A DNA stretch of 64,000 bases, from positions 2,294,001 through 2,358,000 of the forward strand of contig NZ_CP107785.1 in the NCBI RefSeq assembly GCF_036345915.1, written 5' to 3'. The position numbers and the translations under genes are program-made. Source of the stretch: Nocardia sp. NBC_00565. GTDB lineage: Bacteria > Actinomycetota > Actinomycetes > Mycobacteriales > Mycobacteriaceae. The notes under the pieces were generated by a model. The model worked only from the letters and a program-made list of their open reading frames with translations. It was not told where the DNA came from and did no database searches. Below, piece after piece: positions 26,333 to 35,425 of this stretch; position 1 is the first letter of the stretch, and each line of letters begins with the position of its first letter.

Positions 26333-27196
26333 ATGTCCGTGGCAGATCGGCTGGTTGTCTGCGCTAGTCACAGTCCGGGAATGATGCGTGACGTGGAGCA
26401 TGTGCTCGGCCGCTCGTTCCGGTCCGGTCTCGAGCAGGTGCGCGGCATGGTCGAGGAATTCGATCCCGATGTCATAGTGCTCTTCGGCGGTGACCATCGT
26501 CGAACATTCCGGCAGGTGGTTCCATCCTTCGCGGTCGCGTTGAGCGCTGGCATCATGGCCGAGGCCGGGCGCGAGGCCGGTGAGTTGCGCGTCCCCGCGG
26601 ATCGCGCGCGGGCCCTCGCGGATCATCTGCTGGGGTCGGGATTCGATATCACGGTATGCCGCGATATCGAATTGGATCACGCGTTCGCGCAACCGCTGCA
26701 TGATCTGACGGCCGGGCTCGGCGTGTATCCGGTGATCCCCGTGGCGATCAATTGCGCGACCGCGCCGCTGCCGCGGCCGGAACGCGTCCTCGAATTCGGC
26801 GCCGAGGTCGGCCGCTTCCTCGACGGTATCGGCGATCGCGTGCTGGTCATCGGCACCGGGGGACTCTCGCATTCCCCGCCGAGCCTCGAGGTCGATACGC
26901 ACGATATGAGCGATGCGGAGCGTGCGCGAATCATCGCCGCGGGCTATGCCGCGGCCGAGCAGAAGATCAAGCCCGAATGGGACAAAGCCTTCCTCGACGC
27001 GCTGTCGTCCTGGGACGCAACAAGTTTAACCGAGCTCGCCACCGTCGCGCACGAGCAGGCCGGTGCGGGCGCGAACGAAGTCCGGACCTGGCTGGCCGCC
27101 GGAGCGGCCGGTGGGGGCAAGCCGTTCGAATGCATTGCCTACGAACCGGTGCAGAAATGGATCACCGGTATGGGGGTGGCGGTTTCCGGTCGCTGA
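26333..27196 (+). CDS. Class III extradiol ring-cleavage dioxygenase (MhpB-like)
   Basis: A 287-residue LigB-superfamily dioxygenase close in pattern to 2,3-dihydroxyphenylpropionate 1,2-dioxygenase MhpB. Shared elements are ASHSPGM at the N-terminus, LFGGDH, LDH116-AFAQPL and GTGGLSH180-SPP. H116 and H180 match the positions of catalytic histidines in the E. coli enzyme. It cleaves a catechol-type ring next to the hydroxyls using Fe(II) and O2. AGGAGG precedes the ATG at 26333; the longer frame begins inside the SDR gene. This makes the operon an aromatic-ring pathway at some stage, although the catechol itself is unknown. Confidence 0.92.
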   Translation: MSVADRLVVCASHSPGMMRDVEHVLGRSFRSGLEQVRGMVEEFDPDVIVLFGGDHRRTFRQVVPSFAVALSAGIMAEAGREAGELRVPADRARALADHLLGSGFDITVCRDIELDHAFAQPLHDLTAGLGVYPVIPVAINCATAPLPRPERVLEFGAEVGRFLDGIGDRVLVIGTGGLSHSPPSLEVDTHDMSDAERARIIAAGYAAAEQKIKPEWDKAFLDALSSWDATSLTELATVAHEQAGAGANEVRTWLAAGAAGGGKPFECIAYEPVQKWITGMGVAVSGR

Positions 27197-27231
27197 AACC
27201 CGGTTACGCCGCGAACAACAAGGAGGCGGAA

Positions 27232-27819
27232 ATGGCCGATTTCGATCGATCCGAGGTCGAGGAATCCTTCCGGAATTATGTAATGACCGGCCTGGTCTAC
27301 GAGGATTGGGAGGCGTGGGCGAATCTATTCACCGACGACGCCACCTACACCGATCACTACTACGGTCGTTTCACCGGACCTCAGGAGATCACCCGATTTC
27401 TGGAGGGGACGATGGGGTTCGCCCCGCACGTCTACACCGTGCTGGTGTGGTATGTGATCGACGGAAACAGGATCGTATACAAAGCAATCAACCGTGCCGA
27501 CAATCCGGAACCCGGTGCGGCTCCCATCGATTTTCCGTCGTTCCAGATCATCGAGTACGCGGGTGATGGAAAATGGCGGTCCGAGGAGGATATCTGGACC
27601 GTTCGGGAAATGGTCGCTTTCTCCAAGGAATACAGCCGAGCGCTGAAGGCATTTCCGCAGACCCTCGAGGAGAAGCTGAGCCGCAAGGACTGGGGTCCGT
27701 GGGTTGAGTGGGCCCGTCCGGAGCCCGGCCACGTGGCGAAGCCGTCCTGGCTGACCCGCGACGGCTTCACACCGATCTCCAGCATCGCCGAATTCGATTT
27801 CGGTGTGCGAACCCACTGA
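27232..27819 (+). CDS. NTF2-like (SnoaL-like) protein
   Basis: A 195-residue protein with an NTF2-like fold in its first 135 residues (VEESFRNYVMTGLVYEDWEAWANLFTDDATYTDHYYGRF.GP.EI) and a basic C-terminal extension. AAGGAGG precedes the ATG. Family members include ketosteroid isomerase, dehydratases and small subunits of ring hydroxylases, so isomerase or hydratase work on the ring-cleavage product is possible. It is the last gene of the operon, 17 bases before a strong hairpin terminator. The fold call is good, but the reaction is not known. Confidence 0.75.
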   Translation: MADFDRSEVEESFRNYVMTGLVYEDWEAWANLFTDDATYTDHYYGRFTGPQEITRFLEGTMGFAPHVYTVLVWYVIDGNRIVYKAINRADNPEPGAAPIDFPSFQIIEYAGDGKWRSEEDIWTVREMVAFSKEYSRALKAFPQTLEEKLSRKDWGPWVEWARPEPGHVAKPSWLTRDGFTPISSIAEFDFGVRTH

Positions 27820-27835
27820 CGTACGGAGATAGGAC

Positions 27836-27877
27836 AAATGCGGGGTGTGTGGAGAAATATCCACACACCCCGCATTT
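27836..27877. terminator. Strong bidirectional terminator
   Basis: A perfect 17-bp stem (arms starting AAATGCGGGG and ending CCCCGCATTT) closes an eight-base A/T-rich loop. It sits exactly between the 3' ends of two convergent genes. The A/T ends of the stem give T-runs on either strand, so it can stop transcription from both sides. Confidence 0.85.
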
Positions 27878-27892
27878 CCGGCTTTCGGTAGG

Positions 27893-28705
27893 TCAGCAAC
27901 CCTGCCAAACGGGGAGACGTTTCTCGGCGAAGGCCAAGGGGCCTTCCTTGGCGTCCGCCGAAGCGAAGATGGCAGCGGATTCCGTGGCGGTCGCCGCCCA
28001 TCCCCGCTGGTCGGCAGGGCGGTCTCCGGTGCTGCTCTGGTCAAGGGCGATGCGTTTGGTGGCCTGGACTGCCAGTGGTGCGTTATTCGCGATCCGCTGA
28101 GCAAGTGCCAGTGCCTCATCCAGTACCTGAGCCGCCGGGACGACGCGGTTGACCAGATTCAATTCGAGTGCGCGCTGGGCCGAGATCGGGTCTCCGGTGA
28201 GCAGCAACTCCATCGCGATCGTCGGTGGCAGCTTGTCGGCAAGCCGGAACGCCCCACCGGCCGCGGCGATCAGCCCTCGGCTCACCTCGGGCAGGCCGAA
28301 GACCGCGGTGTCCGCGGCTACCGCCAGGTCACTCGCGAGGACCAGTTCGGTTCCGCCACCGAGGGCGGGCCCGTTCACGGCGGCGATGGTCGGTTTGCTG
28401 ATCGCGTGGGATACATAGCCGGCCAATCCCCAGTGCTCGCGTCCCTCCGGGATCACGGACTCACCACGGGCGATTGCCTTCAGATCCGCTCCAGCGCAGA
28501 AGGCTTTGTCCCCGGCGCCGGTGAGGACTACCACCCGGATGTCGGGATCCTGGTCGGCCGATTCGAGCGCGTCGCCGACCTGCAGACACATCTCGGCGTT
28601 GACGGCGTTGCGTGCGTCCGGGCGGTTGAGGGTGATCACCAGGACGTGGCCGCGGCGTTCGAAAAGAACTGTCTGCGAGGCGATGTCGGTGTGGCTATTG
28701 GTCAA
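27893..28705 (-). CDS. Enoyl-CoA hydratase/isomerase
   Basis: A 270-residue crotonase-fold protein. The CoA-binding segment AFCAGADLKAIA and the oxyanion-hole/catalytic region NGPALGGGTELVLASDL, GLPEVSRGL are intact, with the glutamate of PEVSRG in the usual place of a hydratase acid/base. It would hydrate or isomerise an enoyl-CoA in side-chain beta-oxidation. It is the last gene of a minus-strand group behind the racemase, acyl-CoA synthetase and small unknown protein, with a 26-base gap to the racemase. Confidence 0.9.
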   Translation of the reverse strand: MTNSHTDIASQTVLFERRGHVLVITLNRPDARNAVNAEMCLQVGDALESADQDPDIRVVVLTGAGDKAFCAGADLKAIARGESVIPEGREHWGLAGYVSHAISKPTIAAVNGPALGGGTELVLASDLAVAADTAVFGLPEVSRGLIAAAGGAFRLADKLPPTIAMELLLTGDPISAQRALELNLVNRVVPAAQVLDEALALAQRIANNAPLAVQATKRIALDQSSTGDRPADQRGWAATATESAAIFASADAKEGPLAFAEKRLPVWQGC

Positions 28706-28731
28706 GGTGGGTTCCTTCCCTGCGGGGCGAC

Positions 28732-29880
28732 TCAGGCCCAGAGTGTGGTGATGTCGACCGGTCGACGTGGCGGCGGTGACGGAAGATTCGGGGGAGTCCT
28801 CGAAAACGACGGGGCCGGAGCCGGCTGGATCGCACCGTCGACGTCGATGAACACCGATCGTGCGGTCATGTGGTCGTCGGCTTCGGCTTCAGCGAAGGAC
28901 AGCACCGGGGTCACGCACGCATCCAGGGTGGCGAAAAGCTTGGCCCAATCGTCGCGCGGACGGGATGCGAATCGTTCGCTGAACATCGCCCGCATGTGTG
29001 GCCATCCTTGCGGATCACGTTGCGGGCCCAGTGTTTCCGGTGCGATGTCCAATGCCCGGAGCAGTTCGGCATAGAACTGCGGCTCCAGTGCGCCGACTGC
29101 CACGTACTGTCCGTCGGCGCACTCGTAGGTGTCGTAGAACGGCGCGGAGCCGTCGAAAACGTTGGTGCCGCGCTCGTCGGACCATCGCCCGGCCGCGCGC
29201 ATCGACCACAGCAGATGGCCCAGGGCCGGGGCTCCGTTGACCATCGCGGCGTCGATAACCTGGCCTCGACCGGAGTGCTGGCGCTCGATCAGCGCGGCGA
29301 GCACGCCGACGACGAGATACATTGATCCGCCGCCGAAGTCGCCGAACAGATTCAGCGGCGGTACCGGGCGTTCGCCTGCCCGGCCGACCGCGTGTAGCAG
29401 CCCGGTGACGGAGATGTAGTTGAGGTCGTGACCGGCTTGCTGTGCACGCGGCCCGGTCTGCCCCCAACCGGTGACCCGTCCATAGATCAGCCGGGGGTTG
29501 CGATCGAGGGCGACCTGCGGCCCGATTCCCAGGCGCTCGGTGACGCCGGGGCGAAACCCCTCGATCAAGACGTCGGCTCTTTCGGCGAGGCGCAAGATCT
29601 CCTCGATGTCGTCCGGGTTCTTCAAGTCGGCTTCGACCAGTGTGCGTCCGCGTTGCTGGGCCGGGCGCACCGTCGGCACAACGCCCGGTGTGCTGGGACG
29701 CTCGATCAGCACTACGTCGGCGCCCAGGTCCGCCATGGTCATCGCGGCGTGCGGTGCGGGGCCCATGCCCGCTATTTCGATGACGCGAACGCCCGCGAGT
29801 GGCCCTGGGCCGGCCGTGTCCTCTGCGGCGGCCGTATCGTGCCGGATCAGTCGGCGGCCGTCTAGCCCCGGGTCAGTCAC
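28732..29880 (-). CDS. Alpha-methylacyl-CoA racemase-like CoA transferase family protein
   Basis: A 382-residue CaiB/BaiF superfamily member of the racemase branch. The region [25 protein letters not shown] and the pair AGH151-DLNY and GD181-FGGGSMYLV match the catalytic His and Asp of alpha-methylacyl-CoA racemases (MCR/AMACR). These enzymes invert the 2-methyl centre of branched acyl-CoA, as in sterol or bile-acid side chains, before beta-oxidation. Residues about 1-25 are a non-conserved extension. It overlaps the preceding small gene by eight bases. Racemase rather than CoA-transfer activity is inferred from the His/Asp pair. Confidence 0.88.
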   Translation of the reverse strand: MTDPGLDGRRLIRHDTAAAEDTAGPGPLAGVRVIEIAGMGPAPHAAMTMADLGADVVLIERPSTPGVVPTVRPAQQRGRTLVEADLKNPDDIEEILRLAERADVLIEGFRPGVTERLGIGPQVALDRNPRLIYGRVTGWGQTGPRAQQAGHDLNYISVTGLLHAVGRAGERPVPPLNLFGDFGGGSMYLVVGVLAALIERQHSGRGQVIDAAMVNGAPALGHLLWSMRAAGRWSDERGTNVFDGSAPFYDTYECADGQYVAVGALEPQFYAELLRALDIAPETLGPQRDPQGWPHMRAMFSERFASRPRDDWAKLFATLDACVTPVLSFAEAEADDHMTARSVFIDVDGAIQPAPAPSFSRTPPNLPSPPPRRPVDITTLWA

Positions 29881-30178
29881 TGGCAGGAAGGGGTTTCGCG
29901 GCCTTCAGTGTCAACGTGGTCGCGCCGAGCGCGAGAGTGCCCTTGCCTGGCTTGGTGACGAGGACCTCGACGCTATCGGCGTCGTCTGTGTATCGCTTTC
30001 CGATAAGACTGCCTTCGGCGAAATCGCCGGCCAACGTAAACTCTGAATCCTGCGGATGCGTGAGATCGACCATTGGGAAGCCGCCACAGTTGAGTGCCGC
30101 GGACTCGTCGCCCGCCCGCACCACGATGACTTCCGTCGTGCAGACTTGACTGCGCAAACGAACTCCGACTTTCAGCAT
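29873..30178 (-). CDS. Small unknown protein next to acyl-CoA synthetase
   Basis: A 101-residue soluble protein that I do not recognise with certainty. It is rich in beta-type segments ([42 protein letters not shown]), with two cysteines (C14 in SQVCTTE and C32 in ALNCGGFPM) that could bind a metal. It has no signal or membrane segment. GGAAAGGA lies six bases before the ATG, and another in-frame ATG two codons earlier overlaps the synthetase stop. Tight packing between an acyl-CoA synthetase and a racemase suggests an accessory role in that pathway, but no function should be assigned. Confidence 0.7.
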   Translation of the reverse strand: MLKVGVRLRSQVCTTEVIVVRAGDESAALNCGGFPMVDLTHPQDSEFTLAGDFAEGSLIGKRYTDDADSVEVLVTKPGKGTLALGATTLTLKAAKPLPASD

Positions 30179-30180
30179 TG

Positions 30181-31719
30181 TCATTCCTTTCCGGGACTCG
30201 TGAGTCCGATGGCGGAGCCGCTCACTTCCGCGAGGTAGTCGGCGGCGATCTCCTTGCGGAGAATCTTTCCGGTCGGTGTCGCCGGCAGTTCCGTGCGGAA
30301 GATGAGCCGATCCGGCGTTCTCGAGGATCGAAGCCGGGATCGAACGAATTCGCATAATTGATCGGAACTCGGATTCGTGTCACCGTCGAGGACGACGGCC
30401 GCGAGAATCGCTTGACCCCAGTGCTCGTCGGGTATCCCCACGACGGCGACCGATCGGACGGCGGGATGCTGGACCAGGACGTCCTCGATTTCGGCCGGGG
30501 CGATGTTCTCGCCACCGCGGATGATCGTGTCATCGTTGCGGCCGACAATGAATACGAAGCCCTCGGAGTCCTGGTAGGCCAGATCGCGCGTCGGGAACCA
30601 GCCCTGCGCGTCCAGGACCGAGCCCGAACCCATGTATTCGCCGGAGACCTGGGGTCCGCGGACCCACAACTCGCCGTGTTCGCCGGTCCCGACCGGCTTT
30701 TCATCGACACCGCGGATGTCTATCTCGATATCGGGCACCGGACGCCCGATTGCCCCGAGGCGAGCGCGCACGCCGGGGTCGTCGCTGTCCAGCGCGGCGC
30801 GGTGGTCTTCGGGGCCGAGCAGGGCAATGGTCGAGCTGGTTTCGGTCAGTCCGTAGGCGTTCACGAATCCGGTATCCGGGAAGGCGCGCAGCGCGGCCTC
30901 GAGTGTCGGGCGCGGCATGCGGGCTCCGCCATAGGACAGCGAGCGCAGCGAGGGTACATCGGCGGTATTGCCGTCCAATGCCGTGACGATCCGGTCGAGC
31001 ATGGTGGGAACGACCATCGCGGAGGTGGCAGCTTCGTCGCGGACGAGACGCAACCACTCCGCCGCATCGAAGTCGGGCAGGTAGATCATCCGCCGGCCCG
31101 CGTACACGTTCGTCAGGATCGTGCCGATACCGGCGACGTGATAGGGCGGCACGGTGATGAGCGCTCCATCCGACGAGTCGGCGGAACCGAATTCGACGGT
31201 ACCCATCACATAGCTCAGCAAATGACTATGACGGAGCACCACCGCCTTCGGCTCCGCGGTCGTGCCACTCGTGAACAGGAGGACAGCCGGACCTTCGGGG
31301 TCGGCTTCGGCCGCCGGTAACGGCTCGGGCGCTGCTTTGCGCGCGCGGGCGAAGAACGCGTCGGTGGTTTCGACGGTGGCGTCGGCTGCCGCGACGGATT
31401 CGGCGTAGCGCGGTGCGGCGACTACGAGAGCGTTACCGACTCGGTTGATGAGCTGAACGAGGCGCGCGCCGTCGAGTCGGTAGTTGATCGGTATGAAGGG
31501 GATGCCCGCGTAGGCCGCGCCGAAGAGCAGGGCAGGCAACTCGAGGCCGGAACCGCCCAAATACACCAGGTTCTTGGCACCGGACTGCCGCAGCGCGGTG
31601 CCGGTGCTCTGGACCAGGTCGGCGAACTGCTGGTAGGTCAGCGATTCGGCGCCCGAGGTGATGGCGGTGCGGTCCGGGTGTCCCGATACCGACATGTCGA
31701 GGAGGAGAGAGATCGTCAT
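30181..31719 (-). CDS. AMP-forming acyl-CoA synthetase
   Basis: A 512-residue acyl-CoA synthetase with LLFTSGTTAEPKAVVLRHS (P-loop), NAYGLTETSST (adenylate motif), RDLAY and GRNDDTIIRGGENIAP, and the C-terminal catalytic lysine in LPATPTGKILRKE. The ATG chosen gives a normal family N-terminus; 43 extra residues of open frame upstream are basic and non-conserved. It begins the minus-strand unit synthetase, small protein, racemase, hydratase. A TTGATATCAA palindrome lies about 165 bases upstream. It presumably activates a branched or ring-bearing acid for side-chain oxidation. Confidence 0.92.
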   Translation of the reverse strand: MTISLLLDMSVSGHPDRTAITSGAESLTYQQFADLVQSTGTALRQSGAKNLVYLGGSGLELPALLFGAAYAGIPFIPINYRLDGARLVQLINRVGNALVVAAPRYAESVAAADATVETTDAFFARARKAAPEPLPAAEADPEGPAVLLFTSGTTAEPKAVVLRHSHLLSYVMGTVEFGSADSSDGALITVPPYHVAGIGTILTNVYAGRRMIYLPDFDAAEWLRLVRDEAATSAMVVPTMLDRIVTALDGNTADVPSLRSLSYGGARMPRPTLEAALRAFPDTGFVNAYGLTETSSTIALLGPEDHRAALDSDDPGVRARLGAIGRPVPDIEIDIRGVDEKPVGTGEHGELWVRGPQVSGEYMGSGSVLDAQGWFPTRDLAYQDSEGFVFIVGRNDDTIIRGGENIAPAEIEDVLVQHPAVRSVAVVGIPDEHWGQAILAAVVLDGDTNPSSDQLCEFVRSRLRSSRTPDRLIFRTELPATPTGKILRKEIAADYLAEVSGSAIGLTSPGKE

Positions 31720-32064
31720 CGTGGATTCCAGTCGGAGTTGTTCGGTGCGGCCTCGTCGACGCGAGCCCGCTCCACCGAACCGGCGTCGGATCTGTAGGTG
31801 ACGTGTGGCACAGCGACTCGATGTTCCTATCTGTGGGGTCTGGGTCACCTCACGGTATTCGATGATCTGACACCTTGTCTACATTGATATCAAACCCGCA
31901 GTCGAACGCGTTTAATGCCATCCACTGTGTATAAGTGGCCTGCGGTGGAGGCGGAGCTGGATTGCCTCCACCGACGATCTATAGTCTCCATCTGACAGCG
32001 TAGGTCAGATGCGTGCGCTGCCGGTCGATGTTGTGCACGGCTGCGAGGTTGCTCGCGGGAACGA
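31720..32064. promoter_or_regulatory. Intergenic region with TTGATATCAA palindrome (31884-31893)
   Basis: This gap separates the divergent acyl-CoA synthetase and a CoA transferase remnant. The only clear element is the perfect palindrome TTGATATCAA at 31884-31893, preceded by GTCTA. The same pairing occurs before the aldehyde dehydrogenase operon near 22.5 kb. No gene is seen in the gap. Confidence 0.5.
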
Positions 32065-32202
32065 GTGAGGGAGAACCCGATACACCAATTGCCGCTCGAC
32101 GGCGTGGTCGTTGTGAGTATCGAACAAGCGGTGGCGGCGCCGTACGCCACTCGCCAACTGGCTGACCTGGGTGCCCGGGTGATCAAGATCGAGCGGCCCG
32201 GA
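32065..32202 (+). pseudogene. CaiB/BaiF CoA transferase N-terminal remnant
   Basis: About 46 residues with the unmistakable start of a class III CoA transferase: [22 protein letters not shown] followed by [15 protein letters not shown]. Resemblance stops abruptly at about 32202. Seventy bases later the 3' end of the RDD protein gene begins on the other strand. The remaining 350 or so residues of the transferase are gone. The GTG start and upstream region are preserved, so this is a deletion joint placed between the catabolic genes and the second mce operon. Confidence 0.8.
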
Positions 32203-32271
32203 TATCGCAACGACGTATTCCGCCGAGGAGATATGGCAGCTCCATTCCGGCGGCATCGTCTGATCCGGTGC

Positions 32272-33300
32272 TCAGATCGGCTCGAACTGCGAAATCCGCC
32301 ATTCGTGACCGATCTCGACCAGGTCGACCCGTACGGTGCTGGACATCGTTGCGGGCTGAGGGTTTTCCGCGGTCGTGGTCGTCTGATTGATGAAGACCAG
32401 CACGGTGGCATGGTGGTCGTCGGCGGAGATGACGGCCGTGCCGGCGGCCTGGGCCCGGGTGCTGACCTTCTTTTCCTTGGCGGCCGGAATGACGACCTTC
32501 TTGGTGTAATCCTCGTAGTAGCTCAGGAAGTCCCCGGTGAGTTTCGACGAGGCGGCGGCGAGGTCGGCGTCCACGGTCTCGGGTTTGTAGGACAGCAAGG
32601 CGACGGTCGCGTCGGTGGCAATCCGGGGTGCGTCGGACCGAACCTGTTCGGACGCGTGATCTCGCCGGTAGTCGTAGGTGTACTGGGTCGCCGCGAGTCC
32701 GACGGTCGCGAGCGCGAGCAAGGCGAAGGCACCGAGGGCCATCGATCGTGCGCGCGCCCGGTCGTTGTCGGTGATGTCGGCAGGCGTGGCGGATACGATC
32801 GTATCGGCCAGCTTGTCCGAGAACGTCTGGCCGCGGGCATCGCGCATCGGCCAGAACCAGCCGATCAGCACCGGCACCGTGTCGGCGACGCGGGCGGCTT
32901 CCCGGAACAAGGCACGAACGACACCCGGGGGCGTCCCGGCGTGCACCCGGTCGGTGCGGATGCCGAGCATCGTCTTGCCGAACGTGCGGCCGGTCTTCCC
33001 CTGCCGGAATCCGACATTCCAGACCGTGGCGGCCAGGACGGCTCCGGCGACGATGATGGCGGGCAGTTGCACCCAGTGATCGGAATCCGCGGAAGCGGCG
33101 GTCCCGAGGAGCGCCGCTATGGTGGCAGCCGGACAGCCCACGTCGATGAGGTAGGCGAAGGCCCGCGCCCGCCAACTCGCGAAGTCTCGAGTTGCAACGG
33201 TGTCGGCACCAGACTCGGGGCTGTCCGTGGCGGGGTCGTCGATGGTGGCGGGCTCGGTCGCTTCGGCGGCTTCGGTCTTGTCGTTCAGCTGTGTGGTCAT
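32272..33300 (-). CDS. RDD-family membrane protein fused to Mce-associated domain
   Basis: A 342-residue protein with two parts. Residues about 40-165 are an RDD domain ([18 protein letters not shown] with Arg and Asp in the first helix, then [11 protein letters not shown]), with hydrophobic helices. After a further transmembrane helix at about 187-205 comes an extracytoplasmic Mce-associated domain ending in [19 protein letters not shown]. It is the last gene of the minus-strand mce operon and overlaps the preceding Mas gene by four bases. It probably helps assemble or stabilise the Mce complex at the membrane. The fusion of RDD and Mas parts is seen directly, while the role is inferred. Confidence 0.85.
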   Translation of the reverse strand: MTTQLNDKTEAAEATEPATIDDPATDSPESGADTVATRDFASWRARAFAYLIDVGCPAATIAALLGTAASADSDHWVQLPAIIVAGAVLAATVWNVGFRQGKTGRTFGKTMLGIRTDRVHAGTPPGVVRALFREAARVADTVPVLIGWFWPMRDARGQTFSDKLADTIVSATPADITDNDRARARSMALGAFALLALATVGLAATQYTYDYRRDHASEQVRSDAPRIATDATVALLSYKPETVDADLAAASSKLTGDFLSYYEDYTKKVVIPAAKEKKVSTRAQAAGTAVISADDHHATVLVFINQTTTTAENPQPATMSSTVRVDLVEIGHEWRISQFEPI

Positions 33301-34013
33301 GACGGGACGTACTCCATCTTTGCGATCTTCAGCCGTCCCGCGTCGGGCGCGACCGTTACCCGGAGCCGGAAGGTTCGTTGCTCGTTGCTGGCGCCTGCCG
33401 AGTTCGACACCTTGGACTTGGCGGCCACCAGCACCTGGGCGGTGCCGTCGTCGTTGCGGTGCTCGAGTCCGGCCGCGGTGACCTCGGCGGTGGTCACCAC
33501 CTTCGATTTCTGCACGACATCGGTGAAGGGCTGTGCCTGCGGTGCGAATTCCTCGCGCCAGGCTCCGGTGGCGTCCTCGAGGATGCGCTTGACATCGTTG
33601 TTCGCGGAGTTGAAGTCGACACTGAGGATGTTGACAACTCCCTGCCGCGCCGCTTGGACGTAGTCCAACCGCTCATCGGCCTGGTGGACTGCGTCCCGAT
33701 GCGCTATTGCGAAGTACGCGCTGGCTCCCGCGGCCGCGATGGTGACCACAGCGATCAGCGCGACGGCGGCTACGCGCCGCCTTTTGGGAGATCGAGCGAC
33801 GGGTTTGTCGGCGACCCCCGCTGTCGTCTGCTCGGGTTTGTCGGCGACATCTGCATTCGTCTGCTCGAGCTGCCGGTCGAGCGCTGCCGCTGCCGCTTCG
33901 GCCTCGGCCAAGGCGGCCTTGGCTGCCTCCTGCGCGGCAAGCGCCTGGGCGCGGGCCGCCTCGAGCCCGGACCGATCGGCTGTCACCGGGTCGGGATCAA
34001 CATCGTCTGCCAT
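33297..34013 (-). CDS. Mce-associated membrane protein (Mas) with coiled-coil N-terminus
   Basis: A 238-residue protein. Residues about 17-50 form an Ala/Glu-rich coiled coil ([20 protein letters not shown]), followed by a linker with two [18 protein letters not shown] repeats and a basic patch. One transmembrane helix follows (about 80-102), then a Mas-type extracytoplasmic domain. AAGGAG precedes the ATG. The start lies 31 bases inside the end of mceF, and its stop overlaps the RDD gene, so the pair is coupled to the mce operon. A supporting role in the importer is inferred. Confidence 0.85.
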   Translation of the reverse strand: MADDVDPDPVTADRSGLEAARAQALAAQEAAKAALAEAEAAAAALDRQLEQTNADVADKPEQTTAGVADKPVARSPKRRRVAAVALIAVVTIAAAGASAYFAIAHRDAVHQADERLDYVQAARQGVVNILSVDFNSANNDVKRILEDATGAWREEFAPQAQPFTDVVQKSKVVTTAEVTAAGLEHRNDDGTAQVLVAAKSKVSNSAGASNEQRTFRLRVTVAPDAGRLKIAKMEYVPS

Positions 34014-35425
34014 GTCGTCTCCTTGTGTGCGGCCGCGCTCACCGGCGCGACATTTTCCAGGGTGTAGCTGCGGCCATCGGATCCGACATAAGAGCCATCG
34101 CCAGGGTTGTAGCGGGCCGTGGTCACCGGTCGTATCGCGCCGGCGGCCGGAGGCGGGCTGTTGTTGCCGTACGAACTGGGGTGGTACTGCGGGTTGTCGA
34201 CGTATGCCTGGGACTCGCCGATCCACGGATTGGTGCCCAGCGGCTGATATTGCTCGTCGCTCTTGCACATCTCCACCGTGGGTGCCCGCTTGCCCGGGTT
34301 GTCCATGCACGGATAGTTCCGCGCGCCGCGGGCCGCGTTCTGGTCCGATTGCGGCAACGCGCAATAGAGGGGCTTGGCAGGACGGGTCGGGGCGTCTTCC
34401 GCGCTGCCGTCCCTGCGTTCGGACGCAGGTAGGTACCCGACGGTGCAGGGTTCGGGCATGTTCAGGTTGAGGTTGAAGGAGAGGAATCCGGACAGCGTGG
34501 ACGAGCGGTTCGGATAGGTAACGGTGTCCAGCGCGCTCGCGCCCGCGGGTAGCAGCACGAGCAGTTGCTCGAGCGCGGCGTTGTAGGTGACGGCTACCTG
34601 GCCGAGGCTGACCAGGTTCGCCAGCAGGATGGAGGTGGTCGGACGCAGCTGCTGGAACAGTGCAGTCGCCTGGTCGGCCGCGGCGCGTCCGGACACCAGC
34701 AGGCCGCGCAGATGTTCGTCGGAGGAGGACAGCTGAGCAGTTAGCGCGTCGACGTTCTGTGCCCACGCCCGGATAGCGGGATCACTGGCGACGACGGCGT
34801 CGAGTACGGGTCCGGAGTCTTTGATCAGGGAGGTGATCGGAGACATATTGTCGTGGGTGCCGCTGATCAGCGCGTGGGACGAGTCGAAAAGTCGCCCCAG
34901 TGCGGGGCCGGTTCCGTGGAACGCCGTGTAGCTCTCATCGATCACCGTCTGCAGATTTCCGCTGGGCAGCGCTTCGAGGCTCCTGTTGATGGTATCGATC
35001 AGGGGCCCGACGTCTTGGGGCACGGAGGTGCGGTCGACCGGTATGACATCGCCGTCGCGAAGATAGGGCGGCGAGTTCGTTCGCGGTGCGAGATCGACAT
35101 ACTGCTCGCCGATGGCGGACCTACTGTGCACACTGGCGTCGAGGTCGGCCGGAATCTTCGTGCGGCTGAACATGCTGAGTGTGACAGCGACACCGGCACG
35201 ACTCGGTTGCAGGTCGACGACCCGGCCGACGGTCTCCCCGCGGTAGGTGACGTTCGCCGTTTTGTAGAGATTGGCGTTGTAGGTCAGCTCGACCTTGATT
35301 TCGTATCTGCCGATGCCCAGTAGTGACGGGACCTGCATGAACTGGATTCCCATCACGGTCAGCGCGACGACGGTGAGGATCGAGAAGATGATGAGCTGCG
35401 TGCGGACGAACTTGGTCAACTTCAT
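33983..35425 (-). CDS. mceF: Mce family protein, F position
   Basis: A 480-residue Mce protein. The N-terminal helix at about 8-30 precedes the MCE domain (about 38-120, NLYKTANVTYRGETVGRV), then helical repeats. The long tail after residue about 345 contains several cysteines and Pro/Gly/Tyr-rich sequence typical of MceF. The ATG overlaps the mceE stop (ATGA). It completes the six-subunit block of the second operon. The longer upstream frame lies inside mceE and is rejected. Confidence 0.92.
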   Translation of the reverse strand: MKLTKFVRTQLIIFSILTVVALTVMGIQFMQVPSLLGIGRYEIKVELTYNANLYKTANVTYRGETVGRVVDLQPSRAGVAVTLSMFSRTKIPADLDASVHSRSAIGEQYVDLAPRTNSPPYLRDGDVIPVDRTSVPQDVGPLIDTINRSLEALPSGNLQTVIDESYTAFHGTGPALGRLFDSSHALISGTHDNMSPITSLIKDSGPVLDAVVASDPAIRAWAQNVDALTAQLSSSDEHLRGLLVSGRAAADQATALFQQLRPTTSILLANLVSLGQVAVTYNAALEQLLVLLPAGASALDTVTYPNRSSTLSGFLSFNLNLNMPEPCTVGYLPASERRDGSAEDAPTRPAKPLYCALPQSDQNAARGARNYPCMDNPGKRAPTVEMCKSDEQYQPLGTNPWIGESQAYVDNPQYHPSSYGNNSPPPAAGAIRPVTTARYNPGDGSYVGSDGRSYTLENVAPVSAAAHKETTWQTMLIPTR

